A stretch of DNA of 64,000 nt, taken from Silene conica (lineage: Eukaryota > Streptophyta > Magnoliopsida > Caryophyllales > Caryophyllaceae). The notes under the pieces are model-generated. The model was not told where the DNA came from and did no database searches. It saw only the letters and a program-made list of their open reading frames with translations. Of the stretch, positions 20,663 to 33,100 are shown in pieces. The translations under genes were made by a program, and so were the position numbers. The number at the start of each line of letters is the position of its first letter. Within the stretch, counting starts at the first letter, position 1. The stretch is from assembly GCA_029255685.2 (NCBI GenBank), contig CM055320.2, forward strand, positions 49,416,910-49,480,909, read 5' to 3'.

Positions 20663-20786
20663 ATGTCCAAATATTTTTCGAAAAAGCTGCATGAGTGGCT
20701 GCAAACCCCATATAGCAAAAATGACAATAACGACAGGAGGAACCAACTTCCTTACCAAAGGAATACCGTGAAAAGCATTGTAGGAC
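20663..20786 (-). pseudogene. Captured MscS-like channel exon (MSL2/3 type), first visible
   Basis: Acceptor GTGCACAG precedes SYNAFHGIPLVRKLVPPVVI then VIFAIWGLQPLMQLFRKIFG, with a GTGAGA donor. It aligns with SYNAFHGIPLVFKLIPPAGIIVFALWGLVPTMRL, the first hydrophobic segments of MSL2/MSL3, inner-envelope plastid mechanosensitive channels. Together with the next two exons it shows that an intron-containing genomic segment was captured, not a cDNA. Confidence 0.85.
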
Positions 20787-22150
20787 CTGTGCACCAAAAA
20801 TTTAGTTAAAAACAATACCCACTTAGGCGCTGAGAATCATCTAATTAACATTCAAGGACCTAAAACAGAAAGAGAAAGCATTAACAATACATCAGAAGCA
20901 ACAAGATATTTATGAGCATTAGTGTGAATTGATGAAGTTTGGCAGATATCCGTCCTTAAAACTGATCTAGGTATTCAACTAAAAACTGACACCACCAGGC
21001 CTCCATCCCCAAACAATGAACCCAAAAAAGATAACGAAAAATAAAGCAAAGGAAAAGATGAAAGCAAAGCTTTCAAATAACTTGCCTTACTAATGCATTA
21101 GTACAAGATTTTACAGTAGGAATTGCAGCATTTTGGCCAAAAAATAGGAAAGAATTGCATCTAAGAAGGCTGCATCTGTGCGGCAGGGTACACAGTGGAC
21201 TATTAAAACTTGTGGATAAATGGTGAATCCATAAATCTTGTCTCTGTAATTGAAAACTTCACACAATTAATAAGGACCAGGGAAGAAAGATTAAGATTAG
21301 TTTTAGCTCACAATGGCCTAGAGAAACGTCGAAAACAGAAAAGCACAACTCTAGCACTCTTTTGCCTTAAATGCGTACACAAAAAATAATCATCCCTCTA
21401 TATTTTATTTCAGCGAAGAACGAATGCTTCTTTAATTCTGCAGACGATCTCTTAGTCTCGAAACCCCTACATATATACAGTTGTTAAGAGAACTGAACAC
21501 CAGAACAGAATATATACATTCACAGAACTGAAAACCAGATCAGAATATATACATTCACATTTTAGATCACGTTTTGGTCAATGTGCGAATACGGTAGTGC
21601 AAGGAAGTTGCACAATCAGTATGGTTAGTTACACTCAAAAGCAAACCAGTGGAGTACTAGAGTTGTTCTTTTACGGTTTTACCCATCCTACAACAATTTC
21701 AACAGTACCAAAGCCACCAAGAGTGGAGACCCAGGAACTGCAATTGAGGGATTCCTTAAATACGGGTTTATAGCAGACTTCGACTAGAGCAAGTTTTTAT
21801 ACTGTAATTGAATTCAAAATAAGGATTAAGTAGTAATTGAATTACAAAAAATACTAACTATTGTTCGATCAATTAAACTAATTTCATTCGCCGATTACCA
21901 AAATTAATCGAGTTCAAAATATGAATTTCCTGAACTAATATATAATAGCAATAGGATTAATGAACATACCTTGATTAATAATGATAAAGGAGAACATGGG
22001 CAACAGTGAATTGGACGCGCGCGGTGGTGAAATAGGGTTGATGGACAGTGGGTTTCGTAATTCGGAACGAAGAAGAAGAAGTAGTATAGGCGTGCTGGGT
22101 TTGTAATTTAGGAAACTACAGGAAGTTGTTTTAATTAACAAACTAAGAGG
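20787..22150 (-). other. Probable captured 5' part of the MSL-type gene (intron and leader)
   Basis: No further coding exon is identified in this roughly 1.36 kb. Near 21975-22120 the - strand has a pyrimidine-rich leader-like stretch (TACTACTTCTTCTTCTTCG) ending in ATTAATCAAG|GTATGTTC, a good donor. This could be a 5' UTR exon followed by a long first intron. If so, the capture may include a promoter-proximal piece. This is inference from splice-like signals only. Confidence 0.3.
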
Positions 22151-22154
22151 AAGG

Positions 22155-22425
22155 TAATAACCCCAACCGTCTTCGTTATATTTATAAGAGGACGGTTATA
22201 AATACAACCGTCTTCGTTGTGTTTATAAGAGGACGGTTCACATGTACAATCGTCTTCTTTTTAAATAAGAGGACGGATTAATTGACCAACCGTCCTCATT
22301 ACGTTTATAAAGAGGACGTTTTTTTTGTTAACCGTCCTATTTATAATACCATTAATGGCGCCAGTTTTATTTGCTTGATAGAGGACGGTCTCCTCCCCAA
22401 CCGTCCTCTAAGAGGCGTCCTCTTA
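22155..22425. repeat. Right subterminal repeats of CACTA-1
   Basis: Alternating AACCGTCTTCGTT and TAAGAGGACGGTT units mirror the left subterminal array. Confidence 0.8.
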
Positions 22426-22444
22426 TCCTAGATTTGTAGTAGTG

Positions 22445-22907
22445 CTAATGCGTCCACGGGCTTTTGCGATTTTTCTGAAGTCTGCGCTGTGGTCGACCGA
22501 CCAGGGTAGTCGGTCGGTCGACCGGTTATCGAGCCCAACAGGTCTTCTGTTTTCGAATTTGGAAATCTGAACTTAAGTCATCAGCTACTCTGGTCGACCG
22601 ACCAGGATAGTCGGTCGGTCGACCGATTTTCCTGAGTGTCAGTTTTGAAATCTTCTCGAGTTCGTCTTGTGGTCCTCGATTTGCGCATTGGGTGTTGTTT
22701 CCTTCTCATTCCTTGGCTCTTTTGGTTATGCAAAAATCCCGAGGTTAACAATTTGGACTGAAATCACCTCTTTTCCGCATAATTCTGCAAAAGAGCACAA
22801 AAATACGAAAGTAGACAATTGTTGGGAAATAAAGGCTAAAACATCGTAAATGAGCAATAAAATGCGTGTAAAATACATATAAAACATCATAAAATAGACA
22901 CGCATCA
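22445..22907 (-). mobile_element. Athila-like LTR copy B, segment 4 (5' end of LTR)
   Basis: Carries two more GTCGAC hairpin pairs (22490-22525 and 22591-22625). It ends exactly at GACACGCATCA, the reverse complement of the LTR start TGATGCGTGTC. Satellite begins at 22908, so the intact LTR terminus marks the array boundary. Confidence 0.8.
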
Positions 22908-25900
22908 ATCGAAAATTGCACGGATGCTTAATCGAGTCAGATAAAGCGGACTCAAAAATTTTCAAAAACATCCGAGCACATTTGACGTTACCGGTATGCT
23001 ATAAACTAAATTCGTCCGAAAATCGGATAATCGTGTAAAAGTGATTTATAATTGTTTATAGGGTCTAGAATCGAATAAGATACCACATGATACGATTTTG
23101 GACACGTGGCATAAAATTAGGCAGAAAAATAAAAATGGTCGCTCCAACAACCCGTAACGGGTCGAATTAAAAGGTATATAATACACGTTTTTTAGGTCTC
23201 TGAGCTCTCGAAACAAAAATGACTGTAAATCGCACGGATGGTTAATCGAGTCAGTTAAAGAGGACTCAAAAATTTTCAAAAACTTCGAAAGACATTTGAC
23301 GTTACTGGTATGCTATAAACCAATTTCGTCAGAAAATCGGATAACCTTGTAAGAGTGATTTATAGTTGTTTATAGGGTCTAGAATCGAATAAGATATCTC
23401 AAGATGCGATTTCAGACAAGTGGTAGAAAAACAGGCTAAAAAATAAAAATGACTGCTCCGACCACCCGAAACAGCTCGAATTGAAGGGTTTATAATACTC
23501 GTTTTTTAGGCCTCTGAGCTCCTGAAACAATAACTGCCAAATCGCACGGATGGTTACTCGACTCAGATTAGGCAGACCCAAAATTTTTCAAAAACATCGA
23601 GAGACATTTGACGTTACCGGTATGCTATAAACCAATTTTCGTCCGATAATCGGATAACCGTGTAAACGTGATTTATAGTTGTTTATAGTGTCTAGAATCG
23701 AATAAGATATCTCATGATGCGATTTCGGACACGTGGTAGAAAAAAAGGCTTAAAAATAAAAAATTGCCGCTCCGACCACCCGAAACAGCTCGAATTGAAG
23801 GGTATATAATACACGTTTTTGATGCCTCTGAGCTCCTGAAACAAAAATTGCCGAAATCGCACGGATGGTTTTCTAGTCAGATAAAGCGGACTCAAAAATT
23901 TTCAAATACATCGGAAGACATTTGACGTTACCGATATGCTATAAACCAACTTCGTTCGAAAATCGGATAACCGTGTAAAAGTTATTTATAGATGTTTATA
24001 GGGTCTAGAATCAAATAAGATAACACGTGATACGATTTCGGACACGTGATATATAAACATGCAGAAAAATAAAAATGGTGACTCCTACCATCCAAAACGT
24101 CACGAATTGACGGGTATATAATACAGGTTTTTTAGGCCTCTGAGTTCCCGACACAAAAATGACCGAAAATTGCACGGATGGTTAATCGAGTCAGGTAAAG
24201 CGTACTCTAAAATTTTCGAAAACATCGGAGGACATTTGACGTTACCATTATGCTATAACCCAATTTCGTCCAAAAGACGGATAACCGTGTAAAAGTGATT
24301 TATAGTTGGTTATAGGGTCTAGAATCAAATAAGATACCACATGATGCAATTTCAGACACGTGGCAAAAAAACTGCCTGAAAAAATAAAAATGGTCGCTCC
24401 GACCACCCGAAGCAGCTCGAATTGAAGGGTATATAATACACGTTTTTTAGGCCTTTGATCTTCCGAAACAAAAATGACCGAAAATCGCACAGATGGTTAG
24501 TCGAGTCAGATAAAGCGGACTCAAAACTATTCAAAAACATCGGAAGACCTTTGACGTTACCGTCATGCTATAAACCAATTTTGTCCGAAAATCGGATAAC
24601 CGTGTACAAGTGATTTATAGTTGTTTATAGGGTCTAGAATCGAATAAGATACCACATGATGCAATTTCAGACACGTGTTATAAAAACAACCTGAAAAATA
24701 ATAATGTTCGCTCCGACCACCTGAAAAGTCTCGAATTGAAGGGTATACAATGCACGTTTTGTAGGCCTCTGTGCTCCTGAAACGAAATTGACCGAAAATT
24801 GCAAAGATGGTTAATCGAGTCAGATAAAGCGGGCACCAAAATTTTCAAAAACATCGGAAGACATATGACGTTACCGTTATGCTATAAACCAGTTTCGGCC
24901 GAAAATTTGATAACCATATAAAAGTGATTTATAATTGTTTATAGGGTCTAGAATAGAATAAGATATCTCATGATGTGATTTCGGACACGTGGTAGATAAA
25001 CAGGCTGAAAAATAAAAAAGGCCGCTCCAACCACCCCTAACAGCTCGAATTGAAGGGTATATAGTACACGTTTTTTAGGCTTCTGAGCTCCCGAAAAAAA
25101 ATTACCGAAATCGCACGGATGGTTACTCGAGTCAGATAAAGCGGACTCAAAAATTTTCAAATACATCGGAAGACATTTGACGTTACCGATATGCTTTAAA
25201 CCAATTTCGTCCAAAAATCGAATAACCGTGTAAAAGTTATTTATAGTTGTTTATAGGGTCTAGAATCGAATAAGATATCTCAATATGCGATTTCAGTGTG
25301 GTAGAAAAACAGGCTAAAAAATAAAAATGACTGCTCCGACCACCCGAAATAGCTCGAATTGAAGGGTTTATAATACTCGTTTTTTAGGCCTCTGAGCTCC
25401 TGAAACAAAAATTGTCGAAATCGCACGGATGGTTACTCGACTCAGATTAGGCAGACTCAAAATATTTGAAAAACATCGAGAGACATTTGACGTTACCGGT
25501 ATGTTATAAACCAATTTCGTCCGAAAATCAAATAACCGTGTAAAAGTGATTTATAGTTGTTTATAGGGTCTAGAATCGAATAAGATATCTCATGATGCGA
25601 TTTCGAACACGTGGTAGAAAAAAAGGCTGAAAAATAAAAAAAGTGCCGCTCCGACCACCCGAAACAGCTCGAATTGAAGGGTATATAATACACGTTTTTG
25701 AGGCGTCTGAGCTCCTAAAACAAAAATTGCCGAAATTGCACGGATGGTTACTCAAGTCAGATAAAGAGACATTTGACATTAGCGATATGATATAAACCAA
25801 TTTCGTTCGAAAATCGGATAACCGTGTAAAAGTTATCTATAGTTGTTTATAGGGTCTAGAATTAAATAAGATACCACGTGATACGATTTCGGACACGTGA

Positions 25901-27102
25901 TATATAAACATGCAGAAAAATAAAAATGGTGACTCCGACGATCCGAAACGTCACGAATTGACGGGTATATAATACAGGTTTTTTAGGCCTCTGAGTTCCC
26001 GACACAAAAATGACCGAAATCGCACGGATGGTTAATCGAGTCAGATAAAGCGGACTCTAAAATTTTCAAAAACATCGGAGGACATTTGACGTTACCATTA
26101 TGCTATAACCCAATTTCGTGCGGAAGACGGATAACCGTGTAAAAGTGATTTATAGTTGGTTATAGGGTCTAGAATCGAATAAGATACCACATGATGCAAT
26201 TTAAGACACGTGGCAAAAAAACTGCCTGAAAAAATAAAAATGGTCGCTCCGACCACCCGAAACAGCTCGAATTGAAGGGTATATAATACACGTTCTTTAG
26301 GCCTTTGATCTTCCGATAAAAAATAACCGTAAATCGCACAGATGGTTAGTCGAGTCAGATAAAGCGGACTCAAAACTATTCAAAAACATCGGAAGACCTT
26401 TGACGTTACCGTTATGCTATAAACCAAATTTGTCCGAAAATCGGATAACCGTGTAAAAGTGATTTATAGTTGGTTATAGGGTCTAGAATCGAATAAGATA
26501 CCACATGATGCAATTTCAGACACGTGGCAAAAAAACTGCCTGAAAAAATAAAAATGGTCGCTCCGACCACCCGAAACAGCTCGAATTGAAGGGTATATAA
26601 TACACGTTCTTTAGGCCTTTGATCTTCCGAAAAAAAATGACCGAAAATCGCACAGATGGTTAGTCGAGTCAGATAAAGCGGACTCAAAACTATTCAAAAA
26701 CATCGGAAGACCTTTGACGTTACCGTTATGCTATAAACCAAATTTGTCCGAAAATCGGATAACCGTGTACAAGTGATTTATAGTTGTTTATAGGGTCTAG
26801 AATCGAATAAGATACCACATGATGCAATTTCAGACACGTGTTATAAAAACAACATGAATAATAATAATGTTTGCTCCGACCACCTGAAACGTCTCGAATT
26901 GAAGGGTATACAATGCACGTTTTGTAGGCCTCTGTGCTCCTGAAACGAAAATGACCGAAAATTGCAAAGATTGTTAATCGAGTCAGATAAAGCGGGCACC
27001 AAAAAACATCAGAAGACATATGATGTTACCGGTATGCTATAAACCAGTTTCGGCCGAAAATTTGATAACCATATAAATGTGATTTATAGTTGTTTATAGG
27101 GT
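22908..27102. repeat. Left flank of array: irregular monomers
   Basis: Monomers of several types without a fixed long period. Includes a local tandem duplication of one monomer type near 26098-26725 with spacing 314. A set resembling the later 1853-bp unit appears from 24948 but is one monomer longer (2155 bases to the next equivalent point). Confidence 0.7.
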
Positions 27103-30100
27103 CTAGAATAGAATAAGATATCTCATGATGCGATTTCGGACACGTGGTAGATAAACAGGCTGAAAAATAAAAAAGGCCGCTCCAACCACCCCTAACAGCT
27201 CGAATTGAAGGGTATATAGTACACGTTTTTTAGGCTTCTGAGCTCCCGAAAAAAAATTACCGAAATCGCACGGATGGTTACTCGAGTCAGATAAAGCGGA
27301 CTCAAAAATTTTCAAATACATCGGAAGACATTTGACGTTACCGATATGCTTTAAACCAATTTCGTCCAAAAATCGAATAACCGTGTAAAAGTTATTTATA
27401 GTTGTTTATAGGGTCTAGAATCGAATAAGATATCTCAAGATGCGATTTCAGACAGGTGGTAGAAAAACAGGCTAAAAAATAAAAAAGACTGTTCGACCAC
27501 CCGAAACAGCTCGAATTCAAGGGTTTATAATACTCGTTTTTTAGGCCTTTGAGCTCCTGAAACAAAAATTGTCGAAATCGCACGGATGGTTACTCGACTC
27601 AGATTAGGCAGACTCAAAATATTTGAAAAACATCGAGAGACATTTGACGTTACCGGTATGTTATAAACCAATTTCGTCCGAAAATCAAATAACCGTGTAA
27701 AAGTAATTTATAGTTGTTTATAGGGTCTAGAATCGAATAAGATATCTCATGATGCGATTTCGGACACGTGGTAGAAAAAAAGGCTGAAAAATAAAAAAAG
27801 TGCCGCTCCGACCACCCGAAACAGCTCGAATTGAAGGGTATATAATACACGTTTTTGAGGCGTCTGAGCTCCTAAAACAAAAATTGCCGAAATTGCACAG
27901 ATGGTTACTCAAGTCAGATAAAGAGACATTTGACGTTAGCGATATGATATAAACCAATTTCGTTCGAAAATCGGATAACCGTGTAAAAGTTATCTATAGT
28001 TGTTTATAGGGTCTAGAATTAAATAAGATACCACGTGATACGATTTCGGACACGTGATATATAAACATGCAGAAAAATAAAAATGGTGACTCCTACCATC
28101 CAAAACGTCACGAATTGACGGGTATATAATACAGGTTTTTTAGGCCTCTGAGTTCCCGACACAAAAATGACCGAAAATTGCACGGATGGTTAATCGAGTC
28201 AGATAAAGCGTACTCTAAAATTTTCGAAAACATCGGAGGACATTTGACGTTACCATTATGCTATAACCCAATTTCGTCCAAAAGACGGATAACCGTGGAA
28301 AAGTGATTTATAGTTGGTTATAGGGTCTATAATCAAATAAGATACCACATGATGCAATTTCAGACACGTGGCAAAAAAACTGCCTGAAAAAATAAAAATG
28401 GTCGCTCCGACCACCCGAAACAGCTCGAATTGAAGGGTATATAATACACGTTTTTTAGGCCTTTGATCTTCCGAAACAAAAATGACCGAAAATCGCACAG
28501 ATGGTTAGTCGAGTCAGATAAAGCGGACTCAAAACTATTCAAAAACATCGGAAGACCTTTGACGTTACCGTTATGCTATAAACCAATTTTGTCCGAAAAT
28601 CGGATAACCGTGTACAAGTGATTTATAGTTGTTTATAGGGTCTAGAATCGAATAAGATACCACATGATGCAATTTCAGACACGTGTTATAAAAACAACCT
28701 GAAAAATAATAATGTTCGCTCCGACCACCTGGAAAGTCTCGAATTGAAGGGTATACAATGCACGTTGTGTAGGCCTCTGTGCTCCTGAAACGAAATTGAC
28801 CGAAAATTGCAAAGATGGTTAATCGAGTCAGATAAAGCGGTCACCAAAATTTTCAAAAACATCGAAAGACATATGACGTTACCGGTATGCTATAAACCAG
28901 TTTCGGCCGAAAATTTGATAACCATATAAATGTGATTTATAGTTGTTTATAGGGTCTAGAATAGAATAAGATATCTCATGATGCGATTTCGGACACGTGG
29001 TAGATAAACAGGCTGAAAAATAAAAAAGGCCGCTCCAACCACCCCTAACAGCTCGAATTGAAGGGTATATAGTACACGTTTTTTAGGCTTCTGAGCTCCC
29101 GAAAAAAAATTACCGAAATCGCACGGATGGTTACTCGAGTCAGATAAAGCGGACTCAAAAATTTTCAAATACATCGGAAGACATTTGACGTTACCGATAT
29201 GCTTTAAACCAATTTCGTCCAAAAATCGAATAACCGTGTAAAAGTTATTTATAGTTGTTTATAGGGTCTAGAATCGAATAAGATATCTCAAGATGCGATT
29301 TCAGACAGGTGGTAGAAAAACAGGCTAAAAAATAAAAAAGACTGTTCGACCACCCGAAACAGCTCTAATTCAAGGGTTTATAATACTCGTTTTTTAGGCC
29401 TTTGAGCTCCTGAAACAAAAATTGTCGAAATCGCACGGATGGTTACTCGACTCAGATTAGGCAGACTCAAAATATTTGAAAAACATCGAGAGACATTTGA
29501 CGTTACCGGTATGTTATAAACCAATTTCGTCCGAAAATCAAATAACCGTGTAAAAGTAATTTATAGTTGTTTATAGGGTCTAGAATCGAATAAGATATCT
29601 CATGATGCGATTTCGGACACGTGGTAGAAAAAAAGGCTGAAAAATAAAAAAAGTGCCGCTCCGACCACCCGAAACAGCTCGAATTGAAGGGTATATAATA
29701 CACGTTTTTGAGGCGTCTGAGCTCCTAAAACAAAAATTGCCGAAATTGCACAGATGGTTACTCAAGTCAGATAAAGAGACATTTGACGTTAGCGATATGA
29801 TATAAACCAATTTCGTTCGAAAATCGGATAACCGTGTAAAAGTTATCTATAGTTGTTTATAGGGTCTAGAATTAAATAAGATACCACGTGATACGATTTC
29901 GGACACGTGATATATAAACATGCAGAAAAATAAAAATGGTGACTCCTACCATCCAAAACGTCACGAATTGACGGGTATATAATACAGGTTTTTTAGGCCT
30001 CTGAGTTCCCGACACAAAAATGACCGAAAATTGCACGGATGGTTAATCGAGTCAGATAAAGCGTACTCTAAAATTTTCGAAAACATCGGAGGACATTTGA

Positions 30101-33100
30101 CGTTACCATTATGCTATAACCCAATTTCGTCCAAAAGACGGATAACCGTGGAAAAGTGATTTATAGTTGGTTATAGGGTCTATAATCAAATAAGATACCA
30201 CATGATGCAATTTCAGACACGTGGCAAAAAAACTGCCTGAAAAAATAAAAATGGTCGCTCCGACCACCCGAAACAGCTCGAATTGAAGGGTATATAATAC
30301 ACGTTTTTTAGGCCTTTGATCTTCCGAAACAAAAATGACCGAAAATCGCACAGATGGTTAGTCGAGTCAGATAAAGCGGACTCAAAACTATTCAAAAACA
30401 TCGGAAGACCTTTGACGTTACCGTTATGCTATAAACCAATTTTGTCCGAAAATCGGATAACCGTGTACAAGTGATTTATAGTTGTTTATAGGGTCTAGAA
30501 TCGAATAAGATACCACATGATGCAATTTCAGACACGTGTTATAAAAACAACCTGAAAAATAATAATGTTCGCTCCGACCACCTGGAAAGTCTCGAATTGA
30601 AGGGTATACAATGCACGTTGTGTAGGCCTCTGTGCTCCTGAAACGAAATTGACCGAAAATTGCAAAGATGGTTAATCGAGTCAGATAAAGCGGTCACCAA
30701 AATTTTCAAAAACATCGAAAGACATATGACGTTACCGGTATGCTATAAACCAGTTTCGGCCGAAAATTTGATAACCATATAAATGTGATTTATAGTTGTT
30801 TATAGGGTCTAGAATAGAATAAGATATCTCATGATGCGATTTCGGACACGTGGTAGATAAACAGGCTGAAAAATAAAAAAGGCCGCTCCAACCACCCCTA
30901 ACAGCTCGAATTGAAGGGTATATAGTACACGTTTTTTAGGCTTCTGAGCTCCCGAAAAAAAATTACCGAAATCGCACGGATGGTTACTCGAGTCAGATAA
31001 AGCGGACTCAAAAATTTTCAAATACATCGGAAGACATTTGACGTTACCGATATGCTTTAAACCAATTTCGTCCAAAAATCGAATAACCGTGTAAAAGTTA
31101 TTTATAGTTGTTTATAGGGTCTAGAATCGAATAAGATATCTCAAGATGCGATTTCAGACAGGTGGTAGAAAAACAGGCTAAAAAATAAAAAAGACTGTTC
31201 GACCACCCGAAACAGCTCGAATTCAAGGGTTTATAATACTCGTTTTTTAGGCCTTTGAGCTCCTGAAACAAAAATTGTCGAAATCGCACGGATGGTTACT
31301 CGACTCAGATTAGGCAGACTCAAAATATTTGAAAAACATCGAGAGACATTTGACGTTACCGGTATGTTATAAACCAATTTCGTCCGAAAATCAAATAACC
31401 GTGTAAAAGTAATTTATAGTTGTTTATAGGGTCTAGAATCGAATAAGATATCTCATGATGCGATTTCGGACACGTGGTAGAAAAAAAGGCTGAAAAATAA
31501 AAAAAGTGCCGCTCCGACCACCCGAAACAGCTCGAATTGAAGGGTATATAATACACGTTTTTGAGGCGTCTGAGCTCCTAAAACAAAAATTGCCGAAATT
31601 GCACAGATGGTTACTCAAGTCAGATAAAGAGACATTTGACGTTAGCGATATGATATAAACCAATTTCGTTCGAAAATCGGATAACCGTGTAAAAGTTATC
31701 TATAGTTGTTTATAGGGTCTAGAATTAAATAAGATACCACGTGATACGATTTCGGACACGTGATATATAAACATGCAGAAAAATAAAAATGGTGACTCCT
31801 ACCATCCAAAACGTCACGAATTGACGGGTATATAATACAGGTTTTTTAGGCCTCTGAGTTCCCGACACAAAAATGACCGAAAATTGCACGGATGGTTAAT
31901 CGAGTCAGATAAAGCGTACTCTAAAATTTTCGAAAACATCGGAGGACATTTGACGTTACCATTATGCTATAACCCAATTTCGTCCAAAAGACGGATAACC
32001 GTGGAAAAGTGATTTATAGTTGGTTATAGGGTCTATAATCAAATAAGATACCACATGATGCAATTTCAGACACGTGGCAAAAAAACTGCCTGAAAAAATA
32101 AAAATGGTCGCTCCGACCACCCGAAACAGCTCGAATTGAAGGGTATATAATACACGTTTTTTAGGCCTTTGATCTTCCGAAACAAAAATGACCGAAAATC
32201 GCACAGATGGTTAGTCGAGTCAGATAAAGCGGACTCAAAACTATTCAAAAACATCGGAAGACCTTTGACGTTACCGTTATGCTATAAACCAATTTTGTCC
32301 GAAAATCGGATAACCGTGTACAAGTGATTTATAGTTGTTTATAGGGTCTAGAATCGAATAAGATACCACATGATGCAATTTCAGACACGTGTTATAAAAA
32401 CAACCTGAAAAATAATAATGTTCGCTCCGACCACCTGGAAAGTCTCGAATTGAAGGGTATACAATGCACGTTGTGTAGGCCTCTGTGCTCCTGAAACGAA
32501 ATTGACCGAAAATTGCAAAGATGGTTAATCGAGTCAGATAAAGCGGTCACCAAAATTTTCAAAAACATCGAAAGACATATGACGTTACCGGTATGCTATA
32601 AACCAGTTTCGGCCGAAAATTTGATAACCATATAAATGTGATTTATAGTTGTTTATAGGGTCTAGAATAGAATAAGATATCTCATGATGCGATTTCGGAC
32701 ACGTGGTAGATAAACAGGCTGAAAAATAAAAAAGGCCGCTCCAACCACCCCTAACAGCTCGAATTGAAGGGTATATAGTACACGTTTTTTAGGCTTCTGA
32801 GCTCCCGAAAAAAAATTACCGAAATCGCACGGATGGTTACTCGAGTCAGATAAAGCGGACTCAAAAATTTTCAAATACATCGGAAGACATTTGACGTTAC
32901 CGATATGCTTTAAACCAATTTCGTCCAAAAATCGAATAACCGTGTAAAAGTTATTTATAGTTGTTTATAGGGTCTAGAATCGAATAAGATATCTCAAGAT
33001 GCGATTTCAGACAGGTGGTAGAAAAACAGGCTAAAAAATAAAAAAGACTGTTCGACCACCCGAAACAGCTCGAATTCAAGGGTTTATAATACTCGTTTTT

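Larger units (their letters stand above)
13878..22444. mobile_element. Large CACTA transposon with captured gene fragments (CACTA-1)
   Basis: The left end is CACTACTACAAAAA and the right end is GATTTGTAGTAGTG, which are inverted ends. TSD CTA lies at 13875-13877 and 22445-22447. Subterminal zones (about 13890-14345 and 22155-22425) carry many copies of GAGGACGGTT/AACCGTCCTC in both orientations, the usual transposase-binding arrays. No transposase is encoded, so it needs a helper. The interior carries exons and introns of an MSL2/3-type channel gene and of threonine deaminase, all on the - strand. It also holds a later composite LTR element at 16453-19431. Without that insertion the CACTA is about 5.6 kb. 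Confidence 0.9.
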
